A DNA stretch of 64,000 nucleotides from CAYOHG01 sp964465125 (GTDB taxonomy: Bacteria; Planctomycetota; Phycisphaerae; UBA1845; Fen-1342), in contig CAYXIO010000018.1 of assembly GCA_964465125.1 (NCBI GenBank), positions 4,714 through 68,713 on the forward strand, in the 5' to 3' direction. Position 1 is the first letter of the stretch, and each line of letters begins with the position of its first letter. Of the stretch, positions 50,672-59,652 are shown piece by piece. Made by a program: the position numbers and the translations under genes. The notes beneath the pieces were generated by a model. That model did not search any database, was not told where the DNA came from, and saw nothing but the letters and a program-made list of their open reading frames with translations.

Positions 50672-52018
50672 ATGAACGCGCGCAATCGAACGCGGTGGGT
50701 CTTGTTTGCCGGCTTGCTCCTGTTTTCCGGGTTGCCTGCGGCGACGGCCTGGTCGGATCAGAAGCTCGAGGGCAAGTACCGCGTCGTGATCATCGACCAA
50801 GGTAAGGAACGGGTCGTGATCGGCGAGGTGACGGATGCCGGCGACGCCTACCTGGTCGAGGAGCGCAAGGGCATCAAGGTTCGCTATCCCAAGACGCAGG
50901 TCAAGAAAATCGAGCCGTACCAGGCCGAATCGAACGACGGCGGCTCATCGCCGACAGCCGGCCGAAGCGGCATCGGCGACGAGGTGATTCAGGACATCCT
51001 GGGCAGCGACTCGATCGACGAGCAGCTCCGCCGGCTGGTGGCGGAGTCGGACAACGTTGATCTGCGGGCCGAGCTGCCGCTCGACCAGGATTCGCTGGCC
51101 GACGCGATGAACATCGCGGGCAAGAAGGCCAAGTACTTCGGAACCGACCATTTCGTGTTCATCTACACGTCGGAGCGGTCGCAGGCGCAGGCGTTGGCCG
51201 CCCGGCTCGAGAAGGTCTACGACTGGTGCGTGGTGTACATGGAGCAGTTGAAGATTCCGCGCAACCAGCCCGATGCGAAGCTCGAAATCTTCTATTTCGC
51301 GACGTACGAGGAATACAACGCCTACCAGACGCTGAACGGCTTTTCCGAGATGAACGCCCTGGGCTTCTACATGCCGACGAAGAACCGGTCGGCGTTCTAT
51401 GACATGAACACCTTCCCGCCGGTCAAGGCCCAGCTCGAAGCCATGAAGACCATGCCGCTGGACCAGCGCCGCCCGCTCGAGAACCGCTACAAGCGCTGGG
51501 CCGAGCACACGAACCTGGAGGTCGTGCAGCACGAGGCCGCGCATCACATTCACTTCAACGTGGGCATCTACGACCGCTTCGCGGACCTGCCGCGCTGGAT
51601 GGTCGAAGGGCTGGCGACGATGTTCGAGGTGCCGCCCAGCTCGGTCGGCGGCAGCCTGGGCGCGATCAATCACAGCCGGCTGGGTGAGTTCCGGTCCTTT
51701 TACGGCGAGAAGGGCGAGCGGCTCACGCCGGACTACGTGCAGTCCATCGCGCTGCGCGACGAGGGCGGCTACACCGCGTACGTGATGGGGTGGGCGCTGA
51801 TCCACTACCTGCGCACGCGCCATACCGAGGAATTCTCGAAGTGGGTCTGCGCGCTGGCGGACCGCGAGCAGAGCAGCGGACTGAGCCTGACGGCCCAGCA
51901 GCAGCAGTTCGAGGATTCCTTCGGCGTGATCGACGAGAAATGGGTGAAGGAGTTTGCCGAATTCATCGCCTCGATCGAGTATCGTCCGAGCCTGGACTTC
52001 CGAACCAAGTTCCCGTAG
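50672..52018 (+). CDS. Exported DUF1570-like putative zinc metallopeptidase
   Basis: A 448-residue exported protein. The signal peptide is WVLFAGLLLFSGLPAATAW. Residues 30-90 form an SHD1-like beta domain (YRVVIIDQGKERVVIGEVTD, KGIKVRYPKTQVKKIEPY). The peptidase-like domain carries HEAAHHIHF (an HExxH zinc site, about residue 289) and a downstream Glu in PRWMVEGLATMFEVP, as in gluzincins. YIDEKWVKEFAEF-like terminal helix is present as VIDEKWVKEFAEFI. The whole resembles DUF1570 proteins, which are abundant in planctomycetes. Confidence 0.85.
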   Translation: MNARNRTRWVLFAGLLLFSGLPAATAWSDQKLEGKYRVVIIDQGKERVVIGEVTDAGDAYLVEERKGIKVRYPKTQVKKIEPYQAESNDGGSSPTAGRSGIGDEVIQDILGSDSIDEQLRRLVAESDNVDLRAELPLDQDSLADAMNIAGKKAKYFGTDHFVFIYTSERSQAQALAARLEKVYDWCVVYMEQLKIPRNQPDAKLEIFYFATYEEYNAYQTLNGFSEMNALGFYMPTKNRSAFYDMNTFPPVKAQLEAMKTMPLDQRRPLENRYKRWAEHTNLEVVQHEAAHHIHFNVGIYDRFADLPRWMVEGLATMFEVPPSSVGGSLGAINHSRLGEFRSFYGEKGERLTPDYVQSIALRDEGGYTAYVMGWALIHYLRTRHTEEFSKWVCALADREQSSGLSLTAQQQQFEDSFGVIDEKWVKEFAEFIASIEYRPSLDFRTKFP

Positions 52019-52087
52019 CGCGGCGCGCCTGGTTGTCGGCCGGCCCGCGCCGGGCCGGATGCGCGCGGCGCGCGCTCTGAGCGGATC

Positions 52088-52852
52088 GTGAGCACCGCCC
52101 CGCGGGAAATCCCCGACACGCACGCTGACCCGACGCCCGCGCGACTGCCACCGCGGTCGCTGTGGGCCGCGCCGCGGCGGCCGCTGGCCAACCTGGTCTT
52201 TCTGCTGCCCGTCCTGCTATTCTACGAGTGGCAAGCGCAGCTCGGCGGAGCGGGCGCCGCACCGGCCGAGTTCGCCGCCGCCCGCTCACTGCTGAGTCAA
52301 TTCCTAGCCTGGTGCGGACCGGCGACGAGCTGGATGCCGGCGCTGCTCATCCCTTTGACGCTGCTCGGCTGGCACGTGCAATCGCGCGAGCCGTGGCGCG
52401 TGCCGTGGCTGGCGCCTCTGCTGATGATCGCCGAGAGCCTTCTGCTGGCCGTGCCGCTGGCGGTGCTGGGGCGCGTGCTGGCCGACGCGCCGCTGCTCGT
52501 GCGGGCCGATGGGCGCGTCCCGACCGAGCTTGTCGCGACGCTGGGCGCGGCGATTTACGAGGAGTTCATTTTTCGGCTGGTGTTGATCGCGCTGCTCAGC
52601 GCGATCGCCGTCCGCGTCTTGAACGTACCCCGCACCTACGCGATCCCGCTCGCCTGGTGCGCGGCGGCGGCGCTGTTTGCCCTGGCGCACGTCGCGCCGG
52701 TGGGCAGCGAGCCGTTGTCTGCCCCGAATCTCGCAGCGCGCTTCCTGGGAGGCGTCTATCTGGGGGCGGTGCTGCACCTGCGCGGGCTCGGAGTCGCGAC
52801 CGGCGCCCACGCGCTCGCCAACGGCGCAATTCTGCGACTGGCGGCCGGCTGA
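52088..52852 (+). CDS. CPBP family intramembrane metalloprotease
   Basis: A 254-residue membrane protease of the CAAX/CPBP (Abi) family with about seven hydrophobic segments. Motif 1 is AAIYEEFIFRLVLI (EExxxR), motif 2 is ALFALAHVAP (FxxxH), and motif 3 is TGAHALANGAIL (HxxxN). It starts at GTG 52088. Substrates are unknown; members process prenylated proteins or regulate membrane signalling. It lies 69 bases after the metallopeptidase gene and may share its transcript. Confidence 0.92.
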   Translation: MSTAPREIPDTHADPTPARLPPRSLWAAPRRPLANLVFLLPVLLFYEWQAQLGGAGAAPAEFAAARSLLSQFLAWCGPATSWMPALLIPLTLLGWHVQSREPWRVPWLAPLLMIAESLLLAVPLAVLGRVLADAPLLVRADGRVPTELVATLGAAIYEEFIFRLVLIALLSAIAVRVLNVPRTYAIPLAWCAAAALFALAHVAPVGSEPLSAPNLAARFLGGVYLGAVLHLRGLGVATGAHALANGAILRLAAG

Positions 52853-53079
52853 ACCCGCTACGCGCCGGATGCGATCGCCATCCGACGCTTCGACCGAGTC
52901 GTCGGACTCCCGGCGGGGCCGCCGCGTTGTCGCTGTCTGGCGGCGCGGGTAGGCTATGGCGTGGGCATTGCCTGGGCGCGGCCGCCGCCGGCGTCCGAGG
53001 CATCGGGATTTCAATCGCGCTGCGCGCCGCGCGGCCCGAATGCTCCGGAACCTGAACTCGCGCGACGGAGAGCCTTGGC

Positions 53080-53664
53080 ATGGGCGCTGCACGCAACTAT
53101 GTGACCGTAGTATCGGGACTGCCGCGCTCCGGCACGTCGATGATGATGAAGATGCTCGAGGTGGGCGGCATCCCGGCCCTGGTCGACAACATCCGCACCG
53201 CCGACGAGGACAATCCGGGCGGGTACTACGAATTCGAGCCGGTCAAGAAGACGCGCGAGGATTCGAGCTGGGTGGCGCAGGCGGTCGGCAAGGTCGTCAA
53301 GCTGGTGCACCTGATTATCCTCGACCTCCCGCTGACCTACGACTATCGCATCGTGTTCATGCGCCGCCACCTCGACGAAGTCGTCAAGAGCCAGAACGTG
53401 ATGCTCGAGCGCAAGGGCAAGGACACCGCCGACCTGCCGCCGGAGCGGCTCAAGGCCATCTACCTCGCGCAGATCCAGAAAGTCCAGCAGTACATGACCG
53501 AGCATGCGGACCGCATCCGCTTCCTGGAAGTGGAATACAACTCGGTCATGAAGAACCCGAAGCCGGAGGCCGATCGGCTGAACGGCTTCCTCGACGGGCT
53601 GGACGTCGAGTGCATGCTCGCAGTCGTCAGCCCCGAGCTCTATCGGAATCGCGCCAAGAGCTGA
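53080..53664 (+). CDS. Sulfotransferase-like P-loop protein
   Basis: A 194-residue protein with the 5'-PSB loop SGLPRSGTSMMMKMLE (about residues 12-27), which binds PAPS in sulfotransferases. The 3'-phosphate site may be in YRIVFMRRHLDEVVKSQNVM (Arg and Ser). It is shorter than typical sulfotransferases (250-300). Substrate unknown. GGAG upstream of ATG 53080. Confidence 0.78.
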   Translation: MGAARNYVTVVSGLPRSGTSMMMKMLEVGGIPALVDNIRTADEDNPGGYYEFEPVKKTREDSSWVAQAVGKVVKLVHLIILDLPLTYDYRIVFMRRHLDEVVKSQNVMLERKGKDTADLPPERLKAIYLAQIQKVQQYMTEHADRIRFLEVEYNSVMKNPKPEADRLNGFLDGLDVECMLAVVSPELYRNRAKS

Positions 53665-53716
53665 CGCGCGTCAGCTCGGGGGAGACGCGATCAGCCCGGG
53701 TGCGGCGTGCCGCGTG

Positions 53717-54709
53717 CTAACCGATCGTCACGCGGTTGCGCCCGTTGCTCTTGCTCTGGTACAGCAGCCCGTCGGCCCGCGTGAACAGCGTGTGGCCGTC
53801 GTCTTCCGGGCGTGCGACCGTCGCCCCGATCGAAATCGTGACACGGAGCGTCTTGTCGTCATGGTCGAGCCAGGAGTGCTCGACCATCATGCGCAGCCGC
53901 TCGGCGATGTCCGTAATCTTGTCGACGCTGTTGTGGCCGGTCAGCAGGGCGAATTCCTCGCCGCCCCAGCGGGCCACCACGTCGTAGGAGCGGCATCCGT
54001 GCATGAGCGAACGCGCTACGACCTTGAGCACCTCGTCGCCGGCTTCGTGGCCGAACTCGTCGTTGACGCGCTTGAAATGGTCGACGTCGCACATCGCCAG
54101 ACCGAAAGCCATTCCCGTGCGGCGCAGCTCGGCCAGGCGGTTCTCGAGCTCGTTCTCGAAGTAGCGTCGGTTCGGGATTCCCGTCAGCGCGTCCCGGAAG
54201 GCGGCCGCCTCCAGCGATTGAATGCGGTCGATCGCGGCAACCGACTCGCTGATGTCGCTGAAGGTCTCGAACGCGCCGATGATCTGCCCCTGCGTGTCGC
54301 GGATCGCCATGCCGAACACGTGCACCGGCAGGCGGTGCCCATCCTTGTGGTGCATGACGACGTTGTCCGAGCGCGGCTTCCCGTCGACCATCACGGCCGC
54401 CAGCGGGCAGCCCGAGCTGCACAGGCAGTGGCCGCGCGCGTCGACGTGCCGGAGCAGTTTGTCCGCGCAGCAGCGGCCCAGTGCCTCCCGGGCCGTGAAC
54501 CCGCTGATCTTCTCCGCCCCTTTCGACCAGTAGCGGATGCGGCGGCTGCGGTCGAGGATGTAGACGCCATCCTCGAGGCGGTCGAGCACCGCCCAGTGAA
54601 ATCCGAAGACGGCGTCCTCCAGAAACTCGTCCAGACCAGCCAACTGGGCGGCCTCGCGCACCGATTCAGGCAAGTTCTCGGTCATCTCAAGCGTAGAAGG
54701 CATGTCCAT
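53717..54709 (-). CDS. PAS-GGDEF diguanylate cyclase
   Basis: A 330-residue cytoplasmic sensor. A PAS domain covers about residues 35-160, with FGFHWAVLDRLEDGVYILDR, a cysteine-rich part LGRCCADKLLRHVDARGHCL and SSGCPLAAVM, then VFGMAIRDTQGQIIGAFETF. The GGDEF domain has FRDALTGIPNRRYFENEL, FKRVNDEFGHEAGDEVL, the I-site RSYD five residues before the active site, and RWGGEEFALL (GGEEF, active). It makes cyclic di-GMP, probably with product inhibition. Start ATG 54709 or 54703. It converges with the sulfotransferase-like gene. Confidence 0.93.
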   Translation of the reverse strand: MDMPSTLEMTENLPESVREAAQLAGLDEFLEDAVFGFHWAVLDRLEDGVYILDRSRRIRYWSKGAEKISGFTAREALGRCCADKLLRHVDARGHCLCSSGCPLAAVMVDGKPRSDNVVMHHKDGHRLPVHVFGMAIRDTQGQIIGAFETFSDISESVAAIDRIQSLEAAAFRDALTGIPNRRYFENELENRLAELRRTGMAFGLAMCDVDHFKRVNDEFGHEAGDEVLKVVARSLMHGCRSYDVVARWGGEEFALLTGHNSVDKITDIAERLRMMVEHSWLDHDDKTLRVTISIGATVARPEDDGHTLFTRADGLLYQSKSNGRNRVTIG

Positions 54710-54963
54710 GGCATTCCCCGGACGGGCGGGCTCCGCAATCCGAAGCCGGAACGCGCCGGGCGAAAGCCGGCGACCGGACGATTCGGAATCCCCGAGCCGA
54801 TATCGGCGGGCCAGCGGCGCGACTTTGGTTCCGCCGCCCGGCCCGCGCGCCAAAACGGGCGCTCCGCGGCTTGCGGCGGACCGGCGGGACTTCAGCATCC
54901 GCTAAGCACGCAGCCTGGTCGAGTTTTTGAGCGCGCGGGGAGGGAGAGCAGGGTCGGGAAGTG

Positions 54964-55443
54964 TCACGGGCGAAGGGCGATGATGACTTCGCGCTCGGCC
55001 CGGCTCAGCAGGTAGAGCACGAGCGCGATCGACGTCGCCAGCCAGTAGTCGCGCGGGGCGATCCACCACCAGGCATGCCGGTGCCAGGCGATGTGCTCGG
55101 GGCGGAATCGCCGCAGCCCGAAGTGCGGGTTCAGAACAAACCAGGCGAAGTCTTCGAGCACCCAGAAGAAGAGAATGAACGCGACGGCGCGCAGTTGTCC
55201 GTTGGTCGTCCAGGGGAGCCCGAAAGCGAAAGGCAAGTGCGCGACGATCGCGAGGAAGATGAGAATCCAGAGGTGATAGCCGGTCAGCGGCCGGCCTGGA
55301 AAGAGCCGGTTGTACCAATTCAGCTTCAGCCGCCAGGTCGGCAGGTTCGACGCCCACCCGTGCGGACCTTCGATCTGGATCTCCATCAGCGCAAAGCAGA
55401 CCGCGGCGGCCGCGACGCCGATGAAGAAAAGAACATGTTCCAT
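54964..55443 (-). CDS. Small integral membrane protein
   Basis: A 159-residue membrane protein with about four helices: VLFFIGVAAAAVCFALMEI, HLWILIFLAIVAHLPFAFG, LRAVAFILFFWVLEDFAWF and DYWLATSIALVLYLLSRAER. Histidine- and tryptophan-rich IAWHRHAWWWIAPRDYW could bind metal or lie at the membrane face. GAGG lies 6 bases before ATG 55443 and TATAGT overlaps this region. No family recognised. Confidence 0.75.
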   Translation of the reverse strand: MEHVLFFIGVAAAAVCFALMEIQIEGPHGWASNLPTWRLKLNWYNRLFPGRPLTGYHLWILIFLAIVAHLPFAFGLPWTTNGQLRAVAFILFFWVLEDFAWFVLNPHFGLRRFRPEHIAWHRHAWWWIAPRDYWLATSIALVLYLLSRAEREVIIALRP

Positions 55444-55628
55444 GATCGCCTCACTATATCACTTTCGGCGGGTGGAGGCACCGGACTTTGCCTCGGGCGA
55501 AGGCCCTGAAGGAAGCCTTGGCCGACGAGGCGCATTGGCCTTGCGAGCGGGCGGCTCGCGCCGTAGGCTGCGAAAGGAAGGAGGCACACCGCCGGCGCTC
55601 CCCCCGCCGCGCAGCCGCTCGAATCGCC

Positions 55629-56663
55629 ATGAATACGGATTCGGAACCCAGCCCGCACATCCGATCCGCCGCCGGACACACCCCGCCGCGGCGCCTGCGA
55701 GCGCTCAGCCTCGCGGAGGTGCTCGTCGTGCTGGGGATCATCGCCTTGCTGGTGGCGATCAGCCTGCCGCCGCTGCAACTGGCAAGGCGTCAGGCCATGC
55801 GCACGCAGTGCGCGGTCCAACTGCAGCAGCTCGGCGCCGCGGCCGAGCAGGCCCGCACGCAGTTCGCGTTCTATCCATATTGGGACGACGACGGGTTTCC
55901 CGTCCGGTTCACCTGGGTCGACGTGCTTGTGCAACTGCGTCTGATCGGCGGCCGACAACACACCTCCGCGAGCGCGCCGGACGACGGGCGGCCCGTCGAC
56001 ATTCTTGCCGGAGGCCCGATCGCCAACCGCCTGGCGTATTGTCCGGCCGATGAGCTGCCCGATCCGCTCAACTCGATCCGCTACAAGGACCTGATCTACC
56101 CTCGCACGCATCAGCGCGGCGGAATCGATTACAGCTACGGAATTGGGGCCCCGCTTTCGGCCGGCGGCTGGGCCTGGCGCGCGGGCGAATCCCGCGAGGA
56201 CGCCGATCCCCTGCCGCGCCGCTTCCAGGGCCACGAGCGCAACACCTCCAATCGCGTGCTGGCGGGCGACGCGTACGCCTCGGTGATCTACAACCTCAGC
56301 GGCTTCGCGCTCAGTTCCGCCATCTGGAATGAACGCACGCAATACGACAATACCGTCGCCTGGGCGCGGCACCGCATCGGCAGCGGCGCGCCAACCGCTA
56401 ATCTGGCTTTTCAGGATGGGCACGTGGCGGCCGTGACGTTCGATCGCGCCCATCCGGAAGCCTTCAACACCAGCCAGCAGTTCGTCTGGCAACCCGGCGA
56501 GGAGATCGACCTCACGCCCGCCTCGCGCATCGACGGCAACTACTACCCCCACGAAACCCCGCCGAGCATCCTGACCCGTCCGCCCGGCGATGTGTTTCCG
56601 AACGAGCTGTTGCCCGCCTGGTACACCGCCAACAACGCCTGGACGTTGATCAGCCATAAGTGA
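55629..56663 (+). CDS. Type II secretion/pilin-like pseudopilin (H-X9-DG type)
   Basis: A 344-residue protein with a class III signal: RRLRALSLAEVLVVLGIIAL, where cleavage would fall after Ala rather than Gly, and Glu at +5 is retained. The hydrophobic alpha-1 (VLVVLGIIALLVAISL) continues into QLARRQAMRTQCAVQLQQLG. The C-terminal half has ANLAFQDGHVAAVTFD, which corresponds to the H-X9-DG motif region. Such proteins are expanded in planctomycetes. Start ATG 55629 is the first Met before the charged leader. Confidence 0.88.
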   Translation: MNTDSEPSPHIRSAAGHTPPRRLRALSLAEVLVVLGIIALLVAISLPPLQLARRQAMRTQCAVQLQQLGAAAEQARTQFAFYPYWDDDGFPVRFTWVDVLVQLRLIGGRQHTSASAPDDGRPVDILAGGPIANRLAYCPADELPDPLNSIRYKDLIYPRTHQRGGIDYSYGIGAPLSAGGWAWRAGESREDADPLPRRFQGHERNTSNRVLAGDAYASVIYNLSGFALSSAIWNERTQYDNTVAWARHRIGSGAPTANLAFQDGHVAAVTFDRAHPEAFNTSQQFVWQPGEEIDLTPASRIDGNYYPHETPPSILTRPPGDVFPNELLPAWYTANNAWTLISHK

Positions 56664-56744
56664 TCGTTTCGAATGTGCACGGTCGCGACCCGGCGACGAG
56701 TTCGCCGACGGTATGGCCGCTGTTCACGCATGGAGCCTGACCGC

Positions 56745-57563
56745 ATGACCTCCTCCGCGTCGCCTGCGAACGACACGCACTCCGCCCCGCGCCTGCATCT
56801 GGAAACCAGCAACGCGCTGCAATTCGGCCTGTTGCTGGACATGGCGCTGCGCCTGCTGGTGTGGGGATTCGCCCTGGCCTTCACGCTGCATTTCGCCGCA
56901 CGCGAGAGCATGTTCGCACGCTGGGCGCGATTCGACCTCACGCAGCCGGAGCGGGCCCTTATGCTGGCGCGCGAGCTGGGCCTGCTCGTCCTGGTGTTCA
57001 ATGTCGCGTATCTGCTGGCCCTGGTCGTTTTGCGGGTGCCCATTCCATCGCCGCGCCCGGGCCGTCGGCCGCTGCCGCGGCCCTGGTTCGATCGCGATAT
57101 CTGGTGCGCCGGGGCGTTGGGCGCGCTGGCCCGGGCGCGCTACCAGCCCATCTTCCCAGCCTTTCTGGTTCCGCAGCTCGCCGGCATCCAGCCGTTCCGC
57201 TGGCTGCTCGGGCTCCAGTTCGGGCCGCGCACGCAGTCGTCGTTCTGGAGCGAGCCGGCCATGCTCGATCCGGCCCAGGTCCGCATCGGCCGCAACGTCG
57301 GCGTCGGACACGGGACCACCATCGCCGCCCACCTGGTTGCACGCGATTGGGTCGAGTTCGCGCCCGTGACGATCGAGGACGACGTGCTGATCGGCGGTCA
57401 CTGCGTGGTCGCCGGCGGCGTCCACGTCCGCCGCGGCGCCGTCATCGGCATCGGCTCCTACCTGAAGCCCGGGACGGTAGTGGGCGCAAACGAGTTCTGG
57501 GCCGGTGTGCCTGCCAGGAAAATCAAGCAGCTTCCCCCGGTCGGGCAGCGCGATCAGGATTGA
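56745..57563 (+). CDS. Hexapeptide-repeat (left-handed beta-helix) acyltransferase with membrane segments
   Basis: A 272-residue protein. Two hydrophobic helices (about residues 38-58 and 80-105: LLVWGFALAFTLHFAA and LGLLVLVFNVAYLLALVVL) precede a soluble part. The C-terminal third has hexapeptide repeats: QVRIGRNVGVGHGTTIAAHL, VTIEDDVLIGGHCVVAGGV, VHVRRGAVIGIGSYLKPGTV and VGANEFWAGVPARKIK. These form a left-handed beta helix used by acetyltransferases. ATG 56745 has GGAG 8 bases upstream; ATG 56730 is possible. Confidence 0.85.
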   Translation: MTSSASPANDTHSAPRLHLETSNALQFGLLLDMALRLLVWGFALAFTLHFAARESMFARWARFDLTQPERALMLARELGLLVLVFNVAYLLALVVLRVPIPSPRPGRRPLPRPWFDRDIWCAGALGALARARYQPIFPAFLVPQLAGIQPFRWLLGLQFGPRTQSSFWSEPAMLDPAQVRIGRNVGVGHGTTIAAHLVARDWVEFAPVTIEDDVLIGGHCVVAGGVHVRRGAVIGIGSYLKPGTVVGANEFWAGVPARKIKQLPPVGQRDQD

Positions 57564-57724
57564 CCCCTGCCGGCGGCCGAAGCGTGAAATCCGAATTGCA
57601 GCGCGGGAAACGGATGGGCCGGCCGCCAGGAAAGGGGCATGATCCCGTGTGTCTGTGGAAGCGGCCGCGCGTCCCCGTTGCCTGAAAAGGGAAGGGCTGG
57701 GGCACGCAGGCAGGAGGCTCAACC

Positions 57725-58798
57725 GTGCGCGCACCCTCCGTCTGTCCGTCGAATTCGCGTCGCTGGGATGCCCTTCGAAACCGCCGGTCGTCCGGCGGCG
57801 GCGCATTCGTCTATGGCGTGATCACCACCGGCGTCTACTGCCGGCCGACCTGCCCGTCGCGCGTTCCGCTGCGACGGAACGTGCGTTTCTTCGACTCGCC
57901 GGCCGAAGCGGAGCGCTGCGGCTTCCGCGCCTGCCGTCGCTGCCGGCCGGACGTGCGCGAGGACTCGCCGCGCGCGGCGCTGGTGGCTCGGGTCCGAGCG
58001 CTGATCGACGCGTCGCCGGTGGCTCCGCCGCTGGCCGAGCTTGCCCGCGAGACCGGACTGAGCCGCTACCACCTGCAACGCGTCTTCAAACGCGCGCTGG
58101 GACTGACACCCAAGCGGTATGACCTCGCGCGTCGGACCCAGCGGTTTCGGGACGAGCTTCGCAAGGAGAAGACCGTGACGCGAGCGATCTACCGGGCCGG
58201 ATATGGTTCCAGCCAGCGCGCCTATGCCGGCGCGCGGCAGCGTTTGGGCATGACGCCGCGCGCGTATCAGCGCGGCGGCGAGGGAGCGACCATCGGTTAC
58301 GCCACGCTGCGGACCGAGCTGGGAGCGGTGCTGGTCGCCGCGACGCGCGCCGGCGTGTGCGCGATCGAGCTCGCCGACGATCCCGGCGAGCTGGTTCGTC
58401 GGTTGGCGGAGATATTCCCGCGCGCGACGCGCGTCGCGGACGACCCGCGCGCGCAAAAGTACGCCGCGCAACTTGCTGAATTCGTGCGAAGTCCGCGCCG
58501 GCCGCCCACGTTGCCGCTGGAGCTGCACGGAAGTGAGTTCCAGATTCGCGTGTGGGAGGCCCTGTGCCGCATTCGGCCTGGAAAAACCGCAACGTATCAG
58601 CAGATTGCCCGGGCCATCGGCGCGCCGAAGGCCGCGCGGGCGATCGGCCGCGCGTGTGCCGGGAATCGGCTCGCGCTGGCCGTGCCCTGCCACCGCGTCG
58701 TGCGCGGCGACGGGTCGATCGGCGGATACCGTTGGGGCACGCAGCGCAAGCGCGAGCTGCTTCGCCGAGAGGCGGAGTCGCACGCGGCGCGGGAGTGA
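57725..58798 (+). CDS. ada: Bifunctional Ada: DNA repair methyltransferase and activator
   Basis: A 357-residue protein with all Ada parts. Residues 28-75 form the zinc-binding N-Ada domain, whose acceptor Cys is in TTGVYCRPTCPSR and second pair in RACRRCRPD. An AraC-type HTH region follows (LAELARETGLSRYHLQRVFK, ITRAIYRAGYGSSQRAYAG-like). The C-terminal O6-alkylguanine transferase domain carries LAVPCHRVVRGDGSIGGYRW, with the alkyl-acceptor Cys. It repairs alkylated DNA and, once methylated on the N-terminal Cys, activates its own gene in E. coli. A neighbouring alkA or alkB gene is not seen. Confidence 0.95.
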   Translation: MRAPSVCPSNSRRWDALRNRRSSGGGAFVYGVITTGVYCRPTCPSRVPLRRNVRFFDSPAEAERCGFRACRRCRPDVREDSPRAALVARVRALIDASPVAPPLAELARETGLSRYHLQRVFKRALGLTPKRYDLARRTQRFRDELRKEKTVTRAIYRAGYGSSQRAYAGARQRLGMTPRAYQRGGEGATIGYATLRTELGAVLVAATRAGVCAIELADDPGELVRRLAEIFPRATRVADDPRAQKYAAQLAEFVRSPRRPPTLPLELHGSEFQIRVWEALCRIRPGKTATYQQIARAIGAPKAARAIGRACAGNRLALAVPCHRVVRGDGSIGGYRWGTQRKRELLRREAESHAARE

Positions 58799-58814
58799 AC
58801 ACCGGCGCCGCGGC

Positions 58815-59384
58815 TCAGGCGAGCCTCAGAATGGCTTCGTCGATTTCCTGTCCGCGCGCCTCGGCGAACGAGCGCTCGTAGCCGAGCAGCGCGAATCCGC
58901 ACTTCTCGAGCACGCGAATCGAAGCGAGATTGTCGCGGGCGGCGCGCCCAATCAGCGGCCGAGTCGAGTCCTCCCGAAGAAAGAGCCGCAGCGCCGCGCT
59001 GGCGATTCCGCGGCCCCAGTACGGCCGGCCCAGCCAATACGTGACCTCGCGCGTCTCCTCCGGAAAGGGCGCCAGCGGCGGCCGCACAAAGCTCGCCACG
59101 TGGCCGACGATCTGCGCGGCGGAGCCGTTCGACTCGAGCAGGATGGTTCTGGCCACAATGCGCGGGTCGGCCAGAATCTGAATCCAGCGCGCTTCGAAGG
59201 CCGCCCGCGCCGGCGGAGTCTTCGCCGTGAAGCCGGACATCTGGTACCCTTCCGGATCGAGCTGATGCCCAAAGAACGCCGCGATGTCGCTGCCGATCGC
59301 GGTCCGTATCCGGATCGAATCGCCTTCCACTCCGCCGGATGATCGCACACCCGCGGATTCCGAATGAAGCACTCGGTTCGCCAT
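58815..59384 (-). CDS. GNAT family acetyltransferase (RimJ/RimL-like)
   Basis: A 189-residue acetyltransferase. The acetyl-CoA loop is YWGRGIASAALRLFLREDS (about residues 122-140), and DNLASIRVLEKCGFALLGYE is the typical C-terminal block of RimJ/RimL-like enzymes. ATG 59384 is preferred. Substrate unknown. The gene converges with ada, with only 16 bases between the stop codons. Confidence 0.9.
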   Translation of the reverse strand: MANRVLHSESAGVRSSGGVEGDSIRIRTAIGSDIAAFFGHQLDPEGYQMSGFTAKTPPARAAFEARWIQILADPRIVARTILLESNGSAAQIVGHVASFVRPPLAPFPEETREVTYWLGRPYWGRGIASAALRLFLREDSTRPLIGRAARDNLASIRVLEKCGFALLGYERSFAEARGQEIDEAILRLA

Positions 59385-59652
59385 GGAACGATCTCGTCTC
59401 CGCGTGCACTGAAGCCCAGTTGCGGACTCCAGCGCCCGGAAGCCTCCGCTGATCCTGCTGTCGAACCCCCGTGCACCAACCACCCGCCGGCGTCAGACAG
59501 ACTGGAGAAGTCGGCGCGTCTCTCGCAAGAAAGCGAGCGACCACGATCGCCGTAACCTGAGTCTAGCAGTACCGTAGCGAGTGGCAAACTGGAGCCGGCT
59601 GGGAGCCGGGCGCACTCGGTTCCGGCCCGATTGGCCCGGTCGTGGGGGCGAA

